From the NCBI RefSeq assembly GCF_030867145.1, contig NC_134443.1, forward strand, positions 1,674,001-1,738,000: a stretch of DNA of 64,000 nucleotides. The letters are read 5' to 3'. A program made the translations under genes and the position numbers. The notes beneath the pieces were generated by a model. That model was given only the letters and a program-made list of their open reading frames with translations. It was not told the DNA's origin and ran no database searches. Each line of letters begins with the position of its first letter. Position 1 is the stretch's first letter. This stretch comes from Opisthocomus hoazin (Eukaryota; Chordata; Aves; Opisthocomiformes; Opisthocomidae). Of the stretch, positions 34,743 to 46,300 are shown one piece after another.

Positions 34743-34891
34743 GCCCTGGGTATCTCCAAAGGTCATCAGCTTTTGGAGCTGCGGTGTGCTAAACCCCGCT
34801 CATTTCCTTGCAGGCTACGGGTGGTTTCAGACGTTCGTGCCACGCGTTGCAGACCTTGCCCCCGGCCCCTGCCAGCCGCCACCTCTCCTAG

Positions 34892-35675
34892 TGCCCCGGC
34901 TGCCAGGGCAAGACCTTCCCTTCCCTCCGGACCTCTGCTCCCCGAGCACCCAGAGACCTCCAGCACCCACCAGCACCTCACCCAGCAGAGCCGGGGGCTT
35001 GCTCGGGGTGGAAGTGGTCAGACCCGGGTTTCTGCAAGGTTGCAAAGCCCAGCTGCGCCCTGGAGGCTTTGCTGCGAGGGGAGGAGGAGAGCCTCGGGGA
35101 TGGAAACCTGTCCTGGGAGGAGAAGGATGGGAGACTGGGCAGGCGGGGTCCTGGGGAAGAGGATGGCATGGAGGGGGTGTGTTTAGTGCCCGTGTGTGAT
35201 CTTGCGGGGTTTTTTAGGTCTTGACAGGTTCTGTACACCTCAGGAATTTATTTTTGGGTGTGAATATGAACTGAACTGCACGAGGCAATTGTGGTGCTTG
35301 TTTAATTAGCTTAATTGGCTATTTCTACCCTGAAAGGTACCTTGGGCACAGGGAGGGAGTGGCAATTGCCTTGTTTGTGGCTTGGGAACCTCTGGAACAA
35401 ATGGGGTCTTACGCAGAGACGCACTTTTGCGAAGTTTCAGCTGCGCATGTTGGGTAGGGGAGAGGTGGCCGTGGACATTGGCTTTGAGCACCGGCTGGGC
35501 TGGGCACGGTCCCGGCTGCCCCGTGGCGAGCTGAGACCGGAGACGCTGTCACATCCTTTCCCACCGGAGTCATCCCGTGCTCCCACAGTAGCCCTGGGAG
35601 AAGGAGGTGGAGAAAGAGGGGCTCTGGTTTCAAAGCTCTTCCCAAAGGTGAGATCAAGGTCTTTCCTTTGGGATT
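34892..35675. other. CD244 3' flank, no further gene seen
   Basis: Probably includes the CD244 3' UTR. AT-richer sequence lies at 35205-35330. No canonical AATAAA was spotted close to the stop codons. No LY9 or SLAMF7 exon was recognised. Confidence 0.4.
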
Positions 35676-36014
35676 TAGGGGACCTAATATATACTTACAA
35701 ATATCTGCAGGGTGGGTGTCAGGAGGATGCAGCCAAGCTCTTTTCAGTAGTGCCCAGTGACAGGACAAGGGGCAACGGGCACAAACTGAGGCAGAGGAAG
35801 CTCCAGCTGAACCCGAGGAAGAACTTCTTCCCTCGGAGGGTGACGGAGCCCTGGCCCAGGCTGCCCAGGGAAGCTGTGGAGTCTCCTTCTCTGGAGATAT
35901 TCCAACCCCCCTGGCCGCGCTGCTGTGCCCCCTGCTCTGGGTGACCCTGCTTGGGCAGGGGGTTGGGCTGGGTGACCCACAGAGGGCCCTGCCAACCCCT
36001 ACCATTCTGTGATT
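35676..36014 (+). mobile_element. CR1 LINE 3' fragment
   Basis: Starts GGGACCTAATATATACTTAC, as in the copy at 31904-32354, and ends CTACCATTCTGTGATT. Sense-oriented between CD244 and CD48. Confidence 0.9.
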
Positions 36015-37837
36015 AAAACGAAACGTGGCGCTTCGATGGCAGCGTGGGGAGCGGCGGCGGCTCCGCAATGCTTCCCTCCTACCTGAGTCCTTGGATCAAA
36101 ACAGCTTTGTGAAACGAGCATTAATTGGGATCACTGACCGGGAGCTGAGCTGGGAGGCCGGCACAGGGAGGGAGGGGGCGACTGGGTGCCACTATGAGGG
36201 AATTTAGTGGGCTGGGCTGGTGCTGATGGGGGGCTCGGGCACAGCGTGCCGGCACTGCCGCCGGAGCCGGGCTGGTTTCTGCCATCCCAAGCCCCATCCT
36301 CAGCTTTTCACGATGCGAACGCGCGAGTTGAACACTTCTCGTGCTGTAACAGCATCCCCTCGGCACGCGGCCTGGGGCCGGCTGAATTCGGTGGGAGAGG
36401 CTCAGGCACCATGGCGGGGGTGGAAACCCTTCGGCGCAGGGGACGCGGTGGCAGTCCTTGCTGCTCTGTGCCCGCTCGCAGGGGCTAAAGCAGGAGCCAC
36501 ATCGCAGCCCAAAAGGCCGGGTCCCCGCGTTCCTGATGAGCAGAAATGTCTGAAGGCGACAGCCTGGAGCCCGGGGGCTGCCGCATCCATCAGCGCGGCG
36601 GGCTCCTGCCAAAGCCACGCTCCATCACGGCGCTGTAATTTATGCTAATGACCTGCTTTTGCATATCGGAGATCATTTGCAGTGCTGGCTGGAAGCGCTG
36701 AGGCAGCACTCTGCTCCCTGCCAGGGAAGTTTGCTTTCCCGTCTCTGCCGGTTTCTATCGGCGCGGTGTAATCGGGCGCGGGGACAAGCCGGCAGGTTCT
36801 CGGCACCGCGGTGCCACCGGATCGGTGCCGGTGACCCGGCCGCAGCATCCCGGCGTGGCTGCTGGCGTGCTCCCGGTAATGCCTCCCTGCGCTGACATCG
36901 GATCCCTTTCCCGATGGATGGGGACCGCTCGGGGCTGAAATCAAACTGGGTCAGGGCTCAGCGGGTGCTGCTGTCGCCCTTTGTTCCCGGCCGGGGTCGG
37001 CCCCGGAGCTCCTCGCTACCGGCCGGGACGGCGCGTGGGAAGACGCCGGCAGCCGTTTGCCCCCGACGTGGGGGCTGTGCTGGCTTCGCTGCCCCGCGCG
37101 TCCCTCAGCCCGTGCCGAACAAAGGCCTGGAAATGTCGTCTTTCAGGAAGGAATCCAGACTTTAATTAAAATCCATCGTTTTGAGCATCTGTCCTGGCTG
37201 GGGACCAGTGCTCTGGGACAGCACCATGTGCTTTAGCACCAGCAGGTCATCCTCCCACCTCCTTCCCACCCATCGCCTGAGAATGGGGGTCATGGGGACA
37301 CCCCAAATGCTGGTGGTCTCCGTGCAAGCTGGGGTTGCTCGACGGCACGTCCGGCGGCCCAGACCTCGCCGAGGATGCGGACCTGGGTCTGCAGGTGGAG
37401 CAACGGGAGCCCTGTGAGGTGGTTACAGCCACTGTAAAGGGGAGATGGGACCCCTGGGGTCTGCGTTTTGTTGACCGTCGGGGTGGTGGGATGACTTGGA
37501 TAGGGGGGGTCGGGGGCTTGTGGGGTGCTGTGCGTGGTGTCCCCAGTGAGGCTTGGGGCTGCTGCCTTCTTGCTGGCTGCCCGTGGGGTGGCGTTGTGAA
37601 TCCCCTGCAAACCCTCCGAGTTCTGCAAACCCTGCGAGCGTGGGAGCCCCGGAAGAGAAGGAGGAAGCGCTGGGGGTTCAAGCCGTCTCCGAGCCGCGTG
37701 GATGCCCCGGCAGAGCCTCCCCGTCCCCGGGTTTAGGGACGGTGGCAGGGGGCTGCAGGCTTGGGGGGGGTCCTCTGTGAGCAGCTGCCCGGCAAGGGAG
37801 ATTTCCACCCTGGGATTTGGGTGTGGATGCCAAAAAG
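36015..37837. other. CD244-CD48 spacer
   Basis: Mixed unique DNA. An AT-richer patch at 36640-36680 contains TAATTTATGCTAATGACC, an octamer-like ATGCTAAT word typical of lymphoid regulatory DNA. No exon was recognised up to the CD48 start codon. Confidence 0.4.
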
Positions 37838-39433
37838 ATGGCAGCAAGGCTTCCATTGGTGCTCTTCTTCCTCCTCTTCATCATGCAAGGTATGGCGGTG
37901 AGTTGTCCCAGGGCGAGGGTGCTGGGCTGGGGGGAGATGGCTTTGGGGACAGTGGGGGACCTTGGGGAGGTACCCACGGGTAAACCCTCCCTGGCCCAGC
38001 CCTGTCCCCTGGCTTTTCCCATCCTGGCGCTGTGCCCCAGGTGCATCCCACCGGCACCCTGCCCACGGGACCCCCCGGCATCGCCACCAGCAAGCTGGGG
38101 GTGAAAGGCTGCTCCCCCGGTGAGCCTGGAGTGGGGAGAGGACACCAAAAACGAAAGCAAAGGGAGAAAAACTTCACCGGGGGATCCGGGCGGTCTCATG
38201 CTCGGGGTGGGGAGGCGGAAATCCTGCCACCAGCTGTAGGGCTTGTCCCTGCCACACGCCTCCGAAGCTGAGAGAGTGCAAAGGCATTAGGAACTCATGA
38301 GTAAACGGGTGATTTGCATTTTCCATGTGTTGGAAGAATCGAGGTCCTCAAGCAGCAACGAGTTCCGGGCAGGGGTGGGTTGTGTCCGGCTGGCCAAGCA
38401 GCACCAGTCTCCGCTTTCTCGCCAGCCTGGGCACAACGTGATCCATCGAAGGTCATCGGGGCTGTTCGTGGGGTGGCTTATCTCAGCCCCAGCCGTCAAA
38501 ACCAGATCACCTACCAGCAAATCCACTGGCGACGCAACGACTCTGTGAGGATCGCCAGCCGGTACCGCGGGGCCAGCGCCCAGTACCCCAACAGCACCTA
38601 CAAGGGACGCCTGGAGCTCTTCCCCAACGACACGCTAAAAATCAGCTCGCTGCAGAAAAGCGACAGCAGCATGTACCAGGTGTATCTGGAGGACGAGGTG
38701 GGCAAGGAGCACGTTGAGAGCATCCTCCTGACGGTGTACGGTGAGCTGGGAGGACGGGAGGGTTGTCCCAGTGCCCCGTGGTGGGGACAGGGGGGCTGTG
38801 ACATCCCTCTGCCTCTTGCAGATCTGGTCCCGAAGCCCACCGTGACTGCCAAAGTGATCAGGGATGAGCTGGAGCGGTGCAGTGCTACCCTGGAGTGCTC
38901 GGTGGAGCTCGAAGGGGTGACCTACGAGTGGATCTTTCCCAGCAAGCTCCCGCTGGAGGGTGCGGGTGCCTCCGAGCAGCACATCTCCTTCAACCCCTTG
39001 GTAGAAACCTACATCTGCAAAGTCAGCAACCCTGTCTCCTCCGACAACGCCTCGCTGACCTACAGGCACCCCTGCTCCTGGACAGGTACCGCACGAGATG
39101 GGAAAGCTCGGGTGGGATGGGCGATGAGGTGGCCTTTGGAGGGTCCCTGGAGCAGTGGTGGTGGCCCTGAGGACAGCGGGTCTCTGCAAGGCTGCAGGTG
39201 GCCCATGGGTCCCTTTTCCCCCTGCACCGCGGGCTGGTGGGTGGCCGGAGCTCAGCCGGGGAGGGGGCTGGGGGGTCCCCTGCCACAGCCGGACAGCCCA
39301 CAGCCCTCCCCACACCCCGGGTCTCCCTCTGCCTCCAGGTGAGTCCTCCGCTGCCGCGTCCTGCACCACCACCAGCGTGCTGGTGGCCCTGGGACACCTC
39401 CTCCTCCTCCTCTTGCTCCTCACTCTGCCTTAA
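37838..39433 (+). CDS. CD48: CD48 (SLAMF2), GPI-anchored ligand of CD244
   Basis: Four exons: 37838-37889 (signal, MAARLPLVLFFLLFIMQ), 38426-38740 (V), 38822-39085 (C2), 39339-39433 (C-terminal hydrophobic exon, TAA). They give 241 residues against 243 in human. All introns are phase 1 with GT/AG ends. The V domain has QITYQQIHWRRN and DTLKISSLQKSDSSMYQVYL and lacks the Ig cysteine pair. The C2 domain starts DLVPKPTVTAKV (human DPVPKPVIKI) and has CSATLECSV and YICKVSNPVSSDNAS. The protein ends with a small-residue stretch (ESSAAAS) and then a pure hydrophobic end (LLLLLLLLTLP) without charged tail: a GPI-anchor signal, the hallmark of CD48. Several N-glycosylation sites are present. Start chosen at 37838 rather than the upstream in-frame ATG at 37817, because the hydrophobic core follows it directly. 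Confidence 0.9.
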
Positions 39434-40869
39434 GGATGCTCCACGGTTGACACATCTCATCTCATCGCCCCCCACTATGGGACCAGTGCCTGGATGAGGG
39501 CCCCAAACTGGTTGGGTGTGGAAAGACGCGGCTGCTCAAGGTGACCATTACGACCAGCGTCCGTTGCACCAGCACCCACCCACTCTGACCCACAGGCGCC
39601 TGCTTCCAGCAGCCCAGGCTCTGGCTGCTCTGCCACTGCCTTTAGGGTAGCTCTGTGCCTCAGTTTCCCTTCTCGCCTTTTCTGCTTTGTTTTAATCGGA
39701 GGTCACGTTGTCCAGCTCTGAAGAAAACGGAGCCGCAGTCTGTTGCGACGGTGTCTTGAGAACCCCGGCAATTTAAGTTGCTGAATTCATGGTTAACTGC
39801 TTGGAAATCCTCCTCTCCCCGAGATCGGCGAGCAGACCAGGTCTGAGTCTTTCCCGGGGTCCTCGGCCCTCGCCTGCTGTCAGCGATGCCACTTAAGGGA
39901 CCGATGAGCGGTGTGACAGCGCAGGACAGTGCAATGTTTTTAGCCCAAAACCGGTGACCCCAGCACGGGTGCAACTAGAGGTGCAGATATTAAATTAATT
40001 TTAACCTGAAACCCCACACTTTTCGGTGCCTGTTCTGAATTCTTCTCTGGGCTGGGGTCGGGCACAGCAGGTGCTCGGGGACTGGGGGAGGGATGACGGA
40101 GGGAGCTGCTTTCCCCCCCCCCCCCCAGTGCCCTTGCTGGGGACAGGAGCCCTGCCAGTGTTGTCCCCCATGGGAGGAGCTGGTTCTGGGTGGTGGGACA
40201 CGGGCTGATGGGATTGGGAAGATGCAAGTGATGGAGACGGTCCCTCAGCCTGCAGGGAGGGATGGGGACATGTGTCGGGGCCACCGCAGCCCTGGGACGC
40301 CGCTGCTCCTGCCAGCTCCAGCAACCCAGCCCAGGAAAGGGGAGAACTGGGCTCTACCCTCTGGAAAACCCAGGAGGCACCACTTTCCAGAGCCAGCTTT
40401 GAGCAAAGACTCCTCAGCCAGATTCATCCGAGGGTCAGCAGGGACTTCACTGGCTTGTTTGAAATATCAGTAATTAGCACGAGTCATTCCAGCTCCCCGG
40501 TCTAACGAGTGGCTCGGGGTAATTCCTGCCGGGTGGCTGATGGTTTGTAGCAGTAGATTTTTTGCAGAAATCCCCCCTTTTGAAAATACTCGTTTCAGTC
40601 TCGGTCCAGTCCCGTATGGAGGTCTGGGGCTCTTCTGCCTCTGACAAAATCCAGGACGGCCGCTGAGCACCGGCATCATCCTAAAACCTCTTGAGATGAA
40701 GAAATACAGAGCCCGGTGCTGTGACTTGGTCATCTTTCCAGCCAGGAGACTTCAGCCTGACCCGATGGGGAAAGTAAAGGCGTTTAGGATCCTTATTTTC
40801 GGGTGAAGGAGGTTTGGCTGTGACTGCTTGTATGTTTTTTTGTGCCCCCAGGTGCTTCCTGGAAGGATT
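39434..40869. other. CD48 3' flank and spacer
   Basis: Unique DNA with a short poly-C run near 40118-40130. No exon was recognised. Confidence 0.4.
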
Positions 40870-41270
40870 TCATAGAATCAGAGAATGGTTTGGGTTGGGA
40901 GGGACCTTGAAGCTCATCTGGTTCCATCTGCCCTGCCATGAGCAGGGACATGTTCCACCAGCCCAGGGTGCTCAGAGCTCCATCCAACCTGGCCTTGAAC
41001 CCTGCCAGGGAGGGGACAGCCACATCTTCTCTGGGCAACCTGGGCCAGGGTTTCACCACCCTCATGGGGAAGAATTTCTTCCCAATATCTCATCTCAATC
41101 TGCCCTCTGTTAGTTTAGAGCTGTTCCCCCTTGTCCTATCACTGCACCTCCTTGTGAAAAGCCCCTCTCCATCCTTCCTGTCGGCCCCTCCAGGCACTGG
41201 CAGCTGCTCTGAGGTCACCCCGGAGCCTTCTCTTCTCCAGGCTGAGCAGCCCCAGCTCTCTCAGCCTGAT
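40870..41270 (-). mobile_element. CR1 LINE fragment, older copy, antisense
   Basis: Complement of the CR1 3' region: AGAATCAGAGAATGGTTTGG at the 3' end, then CATCTGGTTCCATCTGCCCT, through to AGCTCTCTCAGCCTG. Diverged from the young-type copies. Confidence 0.88.
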
Positions 41271-41544
41271 TTTTTTTCTTGATAGTTTTGCTTGTTAAAT
41301 AATTTTTCCCGTTTCTCCCACGCGGTGCCAGCCCAGCCTGCAGCAAGCTGCTGCGGCAGTGCCCCGTGGCTGATATTGGGGTTTTGTGGCTTTCCTGGAC
41401 CAGTCTGTGGTCAGTGGTCTTCTCCACGCAGGCACAGCCTGCACCCAGGCGTGGGGCACCCATCCGTGGCAAGGGGAGGGTTGGGGACCATCCCGCTGCC
41501 CTACCGGGGGGCAGAGCTGGTGCAGCCCGTCCTCTTTCCCGACC

Positions 41545-41842
41545 CGTATGGGGCCAAGCTCTTTCCAGTGGTGCCCAGAGACAGGACAAGGGGCAATGGG
41601 CACAAACTGAGGCAGAGGAAGCTCCAGCTGAACCCGAGGAAGAACTTCTTCCCTCTGAGGGTGCCGGAGCCCTGGCCCAGGCTGCCCAAGGAGGCTGTGG
41701 AGTCTCCTTCTCTGGAGATATTCAAGACCCGCCTGGACAAGGCCCTCTACAGCCTACTGTAGGTGACCCTGATTTGGCAGGAGGGTTGGACTAGATGACC
41801 CACAGAGGTCCCTTCCAACCCCAACCATTCTGTGATTCTGTG
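41545..41842 (+). mobile_element. CR1 LINE 3' fragment
   Basis: From GGGGCCAAGCTCTTTCCAGT to ACCATTCTGTGATTCTGTGA. It retains the ATTCTGTG-type tail repeat. Oriented opposite to the copy 280 bp upstream. Confidence 0.92.
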
Positions 41843-43383
41843 ACCACCGGCTCTTCGGGTGGGATTTGTGCCGGGGCAGCTTGCAGCCCTGCAAGATGCC
41901 CCAAGGTGATGTCTTCGTCGCTCCATCCTCTGGCCGAGCACTCGGTCCCAGAGCTGGTTGCCTCCGGCGGGAGCCACTGCCGTGTTTCGGCGACGCCGAA
42001 GCTCCTTGTGTGCGTGCGGTGAGAAAAGGAGCTGGGTCCTCTCCTACTGCTCTTACTCACGCTTTCTTTTTCATGCCTCTGCTGAGCTCTTCCCTTCTGT
42101 CAACTGCTGATTGTTGGGAAGTGGCGTGGTTGGGTTCTTGTGTTTTTTTTATTTCTCAACCAGCTGCTTTCCGAGGGGAAGGAGCAGCGTAGCAGCATGC
42201 CGGCGTGGTTTAGTGTGGTTTTAGTTTTCTTTTTTTTTTTCTCATTAGAAATAATTTACTGGCAACAAAGCCCGTGGACATCCGGGAGCCTGGCTCCACT
42301 GCAAAGCGGTGGGATGTGAGTTCACCCCTTTATTTCCTTGTGGCACTGTGTGTTAAAACAGCGGAGCAATTCCTGCTTCACGCTGTCGCCTCTGCCCTCC
42401 CCTGAAAACCCGAAAACGCAACGCAAACTTGGAGAAAGCAATAGGAAAAAACCTTTCTCCCATTCCGAAGCTGCGAGGGCTGAGAACCGATGGAGGTGAA
42501 TAATTCATTCCACTAAAAACACGAAAACAACCAAGGTTTCCTTGTCCCTTTCCAGCAACGGAACATGTGAGCGGTGTTTTCCCCGCGCTCCCCATCCCCA
42601 GCTCTGCACTGAGCCCGGGGGGCTCTGGTCTCTGCTCCATCCCCACCCAAGGGTAGACCCCCAGGAGGGGGGACCCTCCCCAATCCCGAGCACCCGCTGT
42701 GGGGCTGGCGTTGAACAGGAGCAAACTGAAGTCCAGACCTTCTCCCTGAGCGCTCCGACGGAGAACAAGGACCAGGCTTTTCCTCGGTGACTTTGTGAAG
42801 ACCGCCCATGCTCCTCCTTGCTGTAGACCCCATGCAGCCCAAAGCAGGGCTATGGGGTAATCCCAGAATCTTTGGGGCTTTCCTGCACAGGTGGGCATCG
42901 TGTCCGTGAGTGCCAATGCACGTCGGCTTTCCGGCCAAGCTTCGTGCTGGGTCCAGCCCCGCGGTGCTGGGATGGAGCGGCGGTGGTGGGGATGCTGCCA
43001 GGGCCACCCACCCCCGCTGCGGTAGCAGGGTTCAAAGGCTCTGTACAGCCCCGGGAAGCTCTTACGAAACGTGAAATGATTTTCTTGCTGGTCATTTCCT
43101 CTTCTTTTGGGGTCGGGTTAAGGACCCCTGCCAGGATGATGCAGTTCTGGTACAAACTATAAATGGATGTTCTGCTTCCTTCTGCAGATCTCTTGGGCTG
43201 TCTCCGGTGAAGCATTCAGCAGCAAGACTTGGTGCTTTGAATACTTTCCACTCAAGAAAAAAAAAAGAGTTATTCAGCCAAAAACAGGAAACCCAGGGCC
43301 CACAGCAGCCTCGCTGATTTGAGTACACCTGGTCTTATAATGAGCCCGGCAGCAGATACCGACTCCACTGCAGCAGAGGCTCC
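41843..43383. other. Spacer upstream of SLAMF1
   Basis: Unique, less GC-rich DNA with a T-rich run near 42228-42242. The SLAMF1 promoter presumably lies just before 43384. No exon was recognised. Confidence 0.4.
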
Positions 43384-46300
43384 ATGAACCGAGGCATGGG
43401 CTGCGGCGTCTGTCTCTGGCTGCTCCTCTCTCTCGGCCGCGTTTGGGGTACGTACGTTTTCCTCTCTGGGAAATGCTCGGTTCGGATCATTTGGGGATTT
43501 TTTTTTTTTTTTTTTTTTTTGTCAGAGACGAAGACCTTTAGAAATCGCGAGCTGTGGGCCGGGCGGACGGGCAGATTGAGTATAAATATTCATATAGAAG
43601 ATAAATGGCTCGCAACTCCAAGCTGGATGTGTGGTGCATCTCTAATACGCTCCTACTAGTTAGGCTGAGGGAGGAGAGAGTAAAAGATGATGAACGAACA
43701 AAAGTGGTGATGGACAAAGTGCAGCTGCAACAGGGAAGCACTCTCCCGTGTGTTTTAATGGGGTATTAGCAGCACCGAGCAAATAATTTAGTACCAGAAG
43801 TGAACTGGGGTACTTGAGATGAAGATGCTTGGTGGACTGTATCACTGAGCATCTCGGATGAAGAGGTGCCAGTGGGCTGGGAGATGGTGTCCAAGCAATC
43901 AAATGTGTATGAGGTGAGTGGAAAAGGACTGGCAACGGGGCAGTGCCTGTTTTCTGGGTGCCCACAGAGCCCTGGCTGGCTGTGGATGTTGTCCTGGGGA
44001 CAACGGTGTCCTGGGAGCATCGAAATCCCCACCAGATTACCCAGACCCCCTGGGCTCCTGGCTCCTCTCCTCCCAGCCCGCTGGCAGTTACGGGAGGATG
44101 CTGGAAGATGGGTTTCAGTGGCACTGAGCCTGTGCAAAAGCGCTCTGGTGTCTGGACCCCCAACTGGAGCCGAGAAGGGAGCTGTGACCCATCCTGACCC
44201 TCTCCTTGGTGCCAGCCTGGTGTCCGTTCCCCTTCCCGGGGGACACCGTGTGTCCCCGCAGCCCCCTGAGCCCTCTGCCACAGCGTCTGTGGAATTACCG
44301 GGTGTAAAACGAAAGTTTCGGCCAAGCAACCAGCGCCCTTGGCAGAGCTGGGGTTTCTCCTTGGCTCTACTGGCTCCCTGTTACTCGAATACCTGCCCTT
44401 AAAATCCCCCGGGGTTTTCTGCCTCGCCAGCACATCGAAAGTCCTGCGAGCCCGATACCTGGCGTGAGGGCTGCTCCGGAGATAGCCCTGCGCCGGCCCG
44501 AAGCGCTTGCCTTCCTCCAGCCCCTCCGTCTGGGCTTCGGCGCCGATGGTTTCAGACCTCTTCTCATCCCTCCTCCTGCAGCCTTGCTCCAGCCAAGTCG
44601 TCTTTCCCGCAAAGGAGATGCTCCTCGCCGGGGCCAAGGGATTTTTCTAATGTGATGTAAAAAGGGCTTTTCCATTTGGCAACTAATGAGGAGCTTAACC
44701 ACTGCAAGTCAAAAGCACATGTTGCTGAGAAAATACAGCACCCGCCCGTGCGCTGGGCTTGACGATAAATGTCTCGGCAGAAAAACGGCCGAGGCACTCC
44801 CTGCGTCAGCCGGACCCTGGGATTTCTGAGGGATGGAGGCCGTGTCCACACGGCTGCTTTGGTGCTGGGGAGATGCAGTCCGCAGGCACAGCTCCAGCTG
44901 CTGTGTTTCTCGCCACGGAGTGTGGATAAAATAAGCGATGGCACCTGGGGAGAGAATTTGCTGTATGGTTTTTGCTGGAACCATGTGTGCGGCAGGAGAG
45001 GCAGATACTGGGCGTACGTGGGCCTCCTCAGACCTGTTCTGCTGGGGTAGCCCCCCCTTTTTTCTCTTCCCCTCTGGGGCAAAGCCTTGCCCCGATGGAA
45101 AGAAGTCAGTAGGAAATGTGGGGGTGACATGGTGGGGTCCCTTCCACGCTCCCGCTGCCGGTGGCTGGCAGCAGCGGTGAGCTGGCACCCCTCCCCACCC
45201 CGCTTCCTACAAAAACAAACTTGTTTGCCCGGGGACGGGGGCAAATATGAATCATTGCCTCGCAGCAGAAGACAGGAAAGGGCTGGGGGCAGAAGATCCT
45301 CCTGTGTCCTCTCCAGGAAATGCAGGGGGTTGAGATGCTTTGGGACGCGTGGGAGATGCTTGCACCCCTCTTCTTAAGAGCGCTTTTCCACGGCCACCAA
45401 GAAACAGACCTGGGACCACCTGGAGCGGGAGAAGGAAAACCTGGGATTTACCCCCGAACCCACCTCCAGGAGGCTGTGCCTCCTGGAATTTCTACAAGAA
45501 AACCTCCACCGAAGGTTTCTGAAGCTGAGGAGCTCGAGGGAGGTGGTGCCATGATGTGCACCCAACTGCAGGCTTTGGCCAAGGGCCACCAAGCATCACT
45601 TCTCTCTAGACTGCCTTGGTGTCACCGGGACTTCTCCAGGCTGGTCCCACCACTGCCAGCACCCTTCTCCCAGGATCAGCATCCCCACCGAAATGGGACC
45701 ACAAGCGCCTTCCCCTGGTCTATGGAATGATGCTTCACCGTGCTGGCTGGCTGTCGTTGGGCCAACAGAAAGCCCAGAGCCTTAAATCAGGATTCGGCCA
45801 TCTTGCACTGTGGTGCCCAACGTGGGAGAACGCTGAGGCTGATGCGAATGAAGACTCTTTCGCCTTGCTCTGGGTTAGGCGAGGGAGTGGAGCAAGAGCA
45901 AAGGAAGGCAACGCTTCGCCCCTCCAGCCTCTGATCCCAGCCCTTGACCTGCACCCTTCAGGGTGGGGGACGCGGGGCTGAGGGCTGGGGTCCCTCCTTT
46001 GGTTCTGGGGACAGTTCTGTGGGGTGGGCATGGGACAGAGCTCGCACCGAGGCCTGCTGTACAGTTTGGCTTCAGTTCCCACCCGCCGGCGATTACTAAC
46101 GCAGGATGTGGTGGATAACACAGAGCTTGGACATGTGGTCAGATAATCTGTTTAATTGTTGGCTGATGTATCTCACGCAACCCAAGCCGCCCCTACTCTG
46201 TGGATTACGAGGGTGGGTCCAATGCCGTTGCCAGCCACTGCAGCTCTGTGGGCGTCTGCCCTGCTCTGGTGGAGCCAAGATGGGGAGGGGACGGTGCTCC

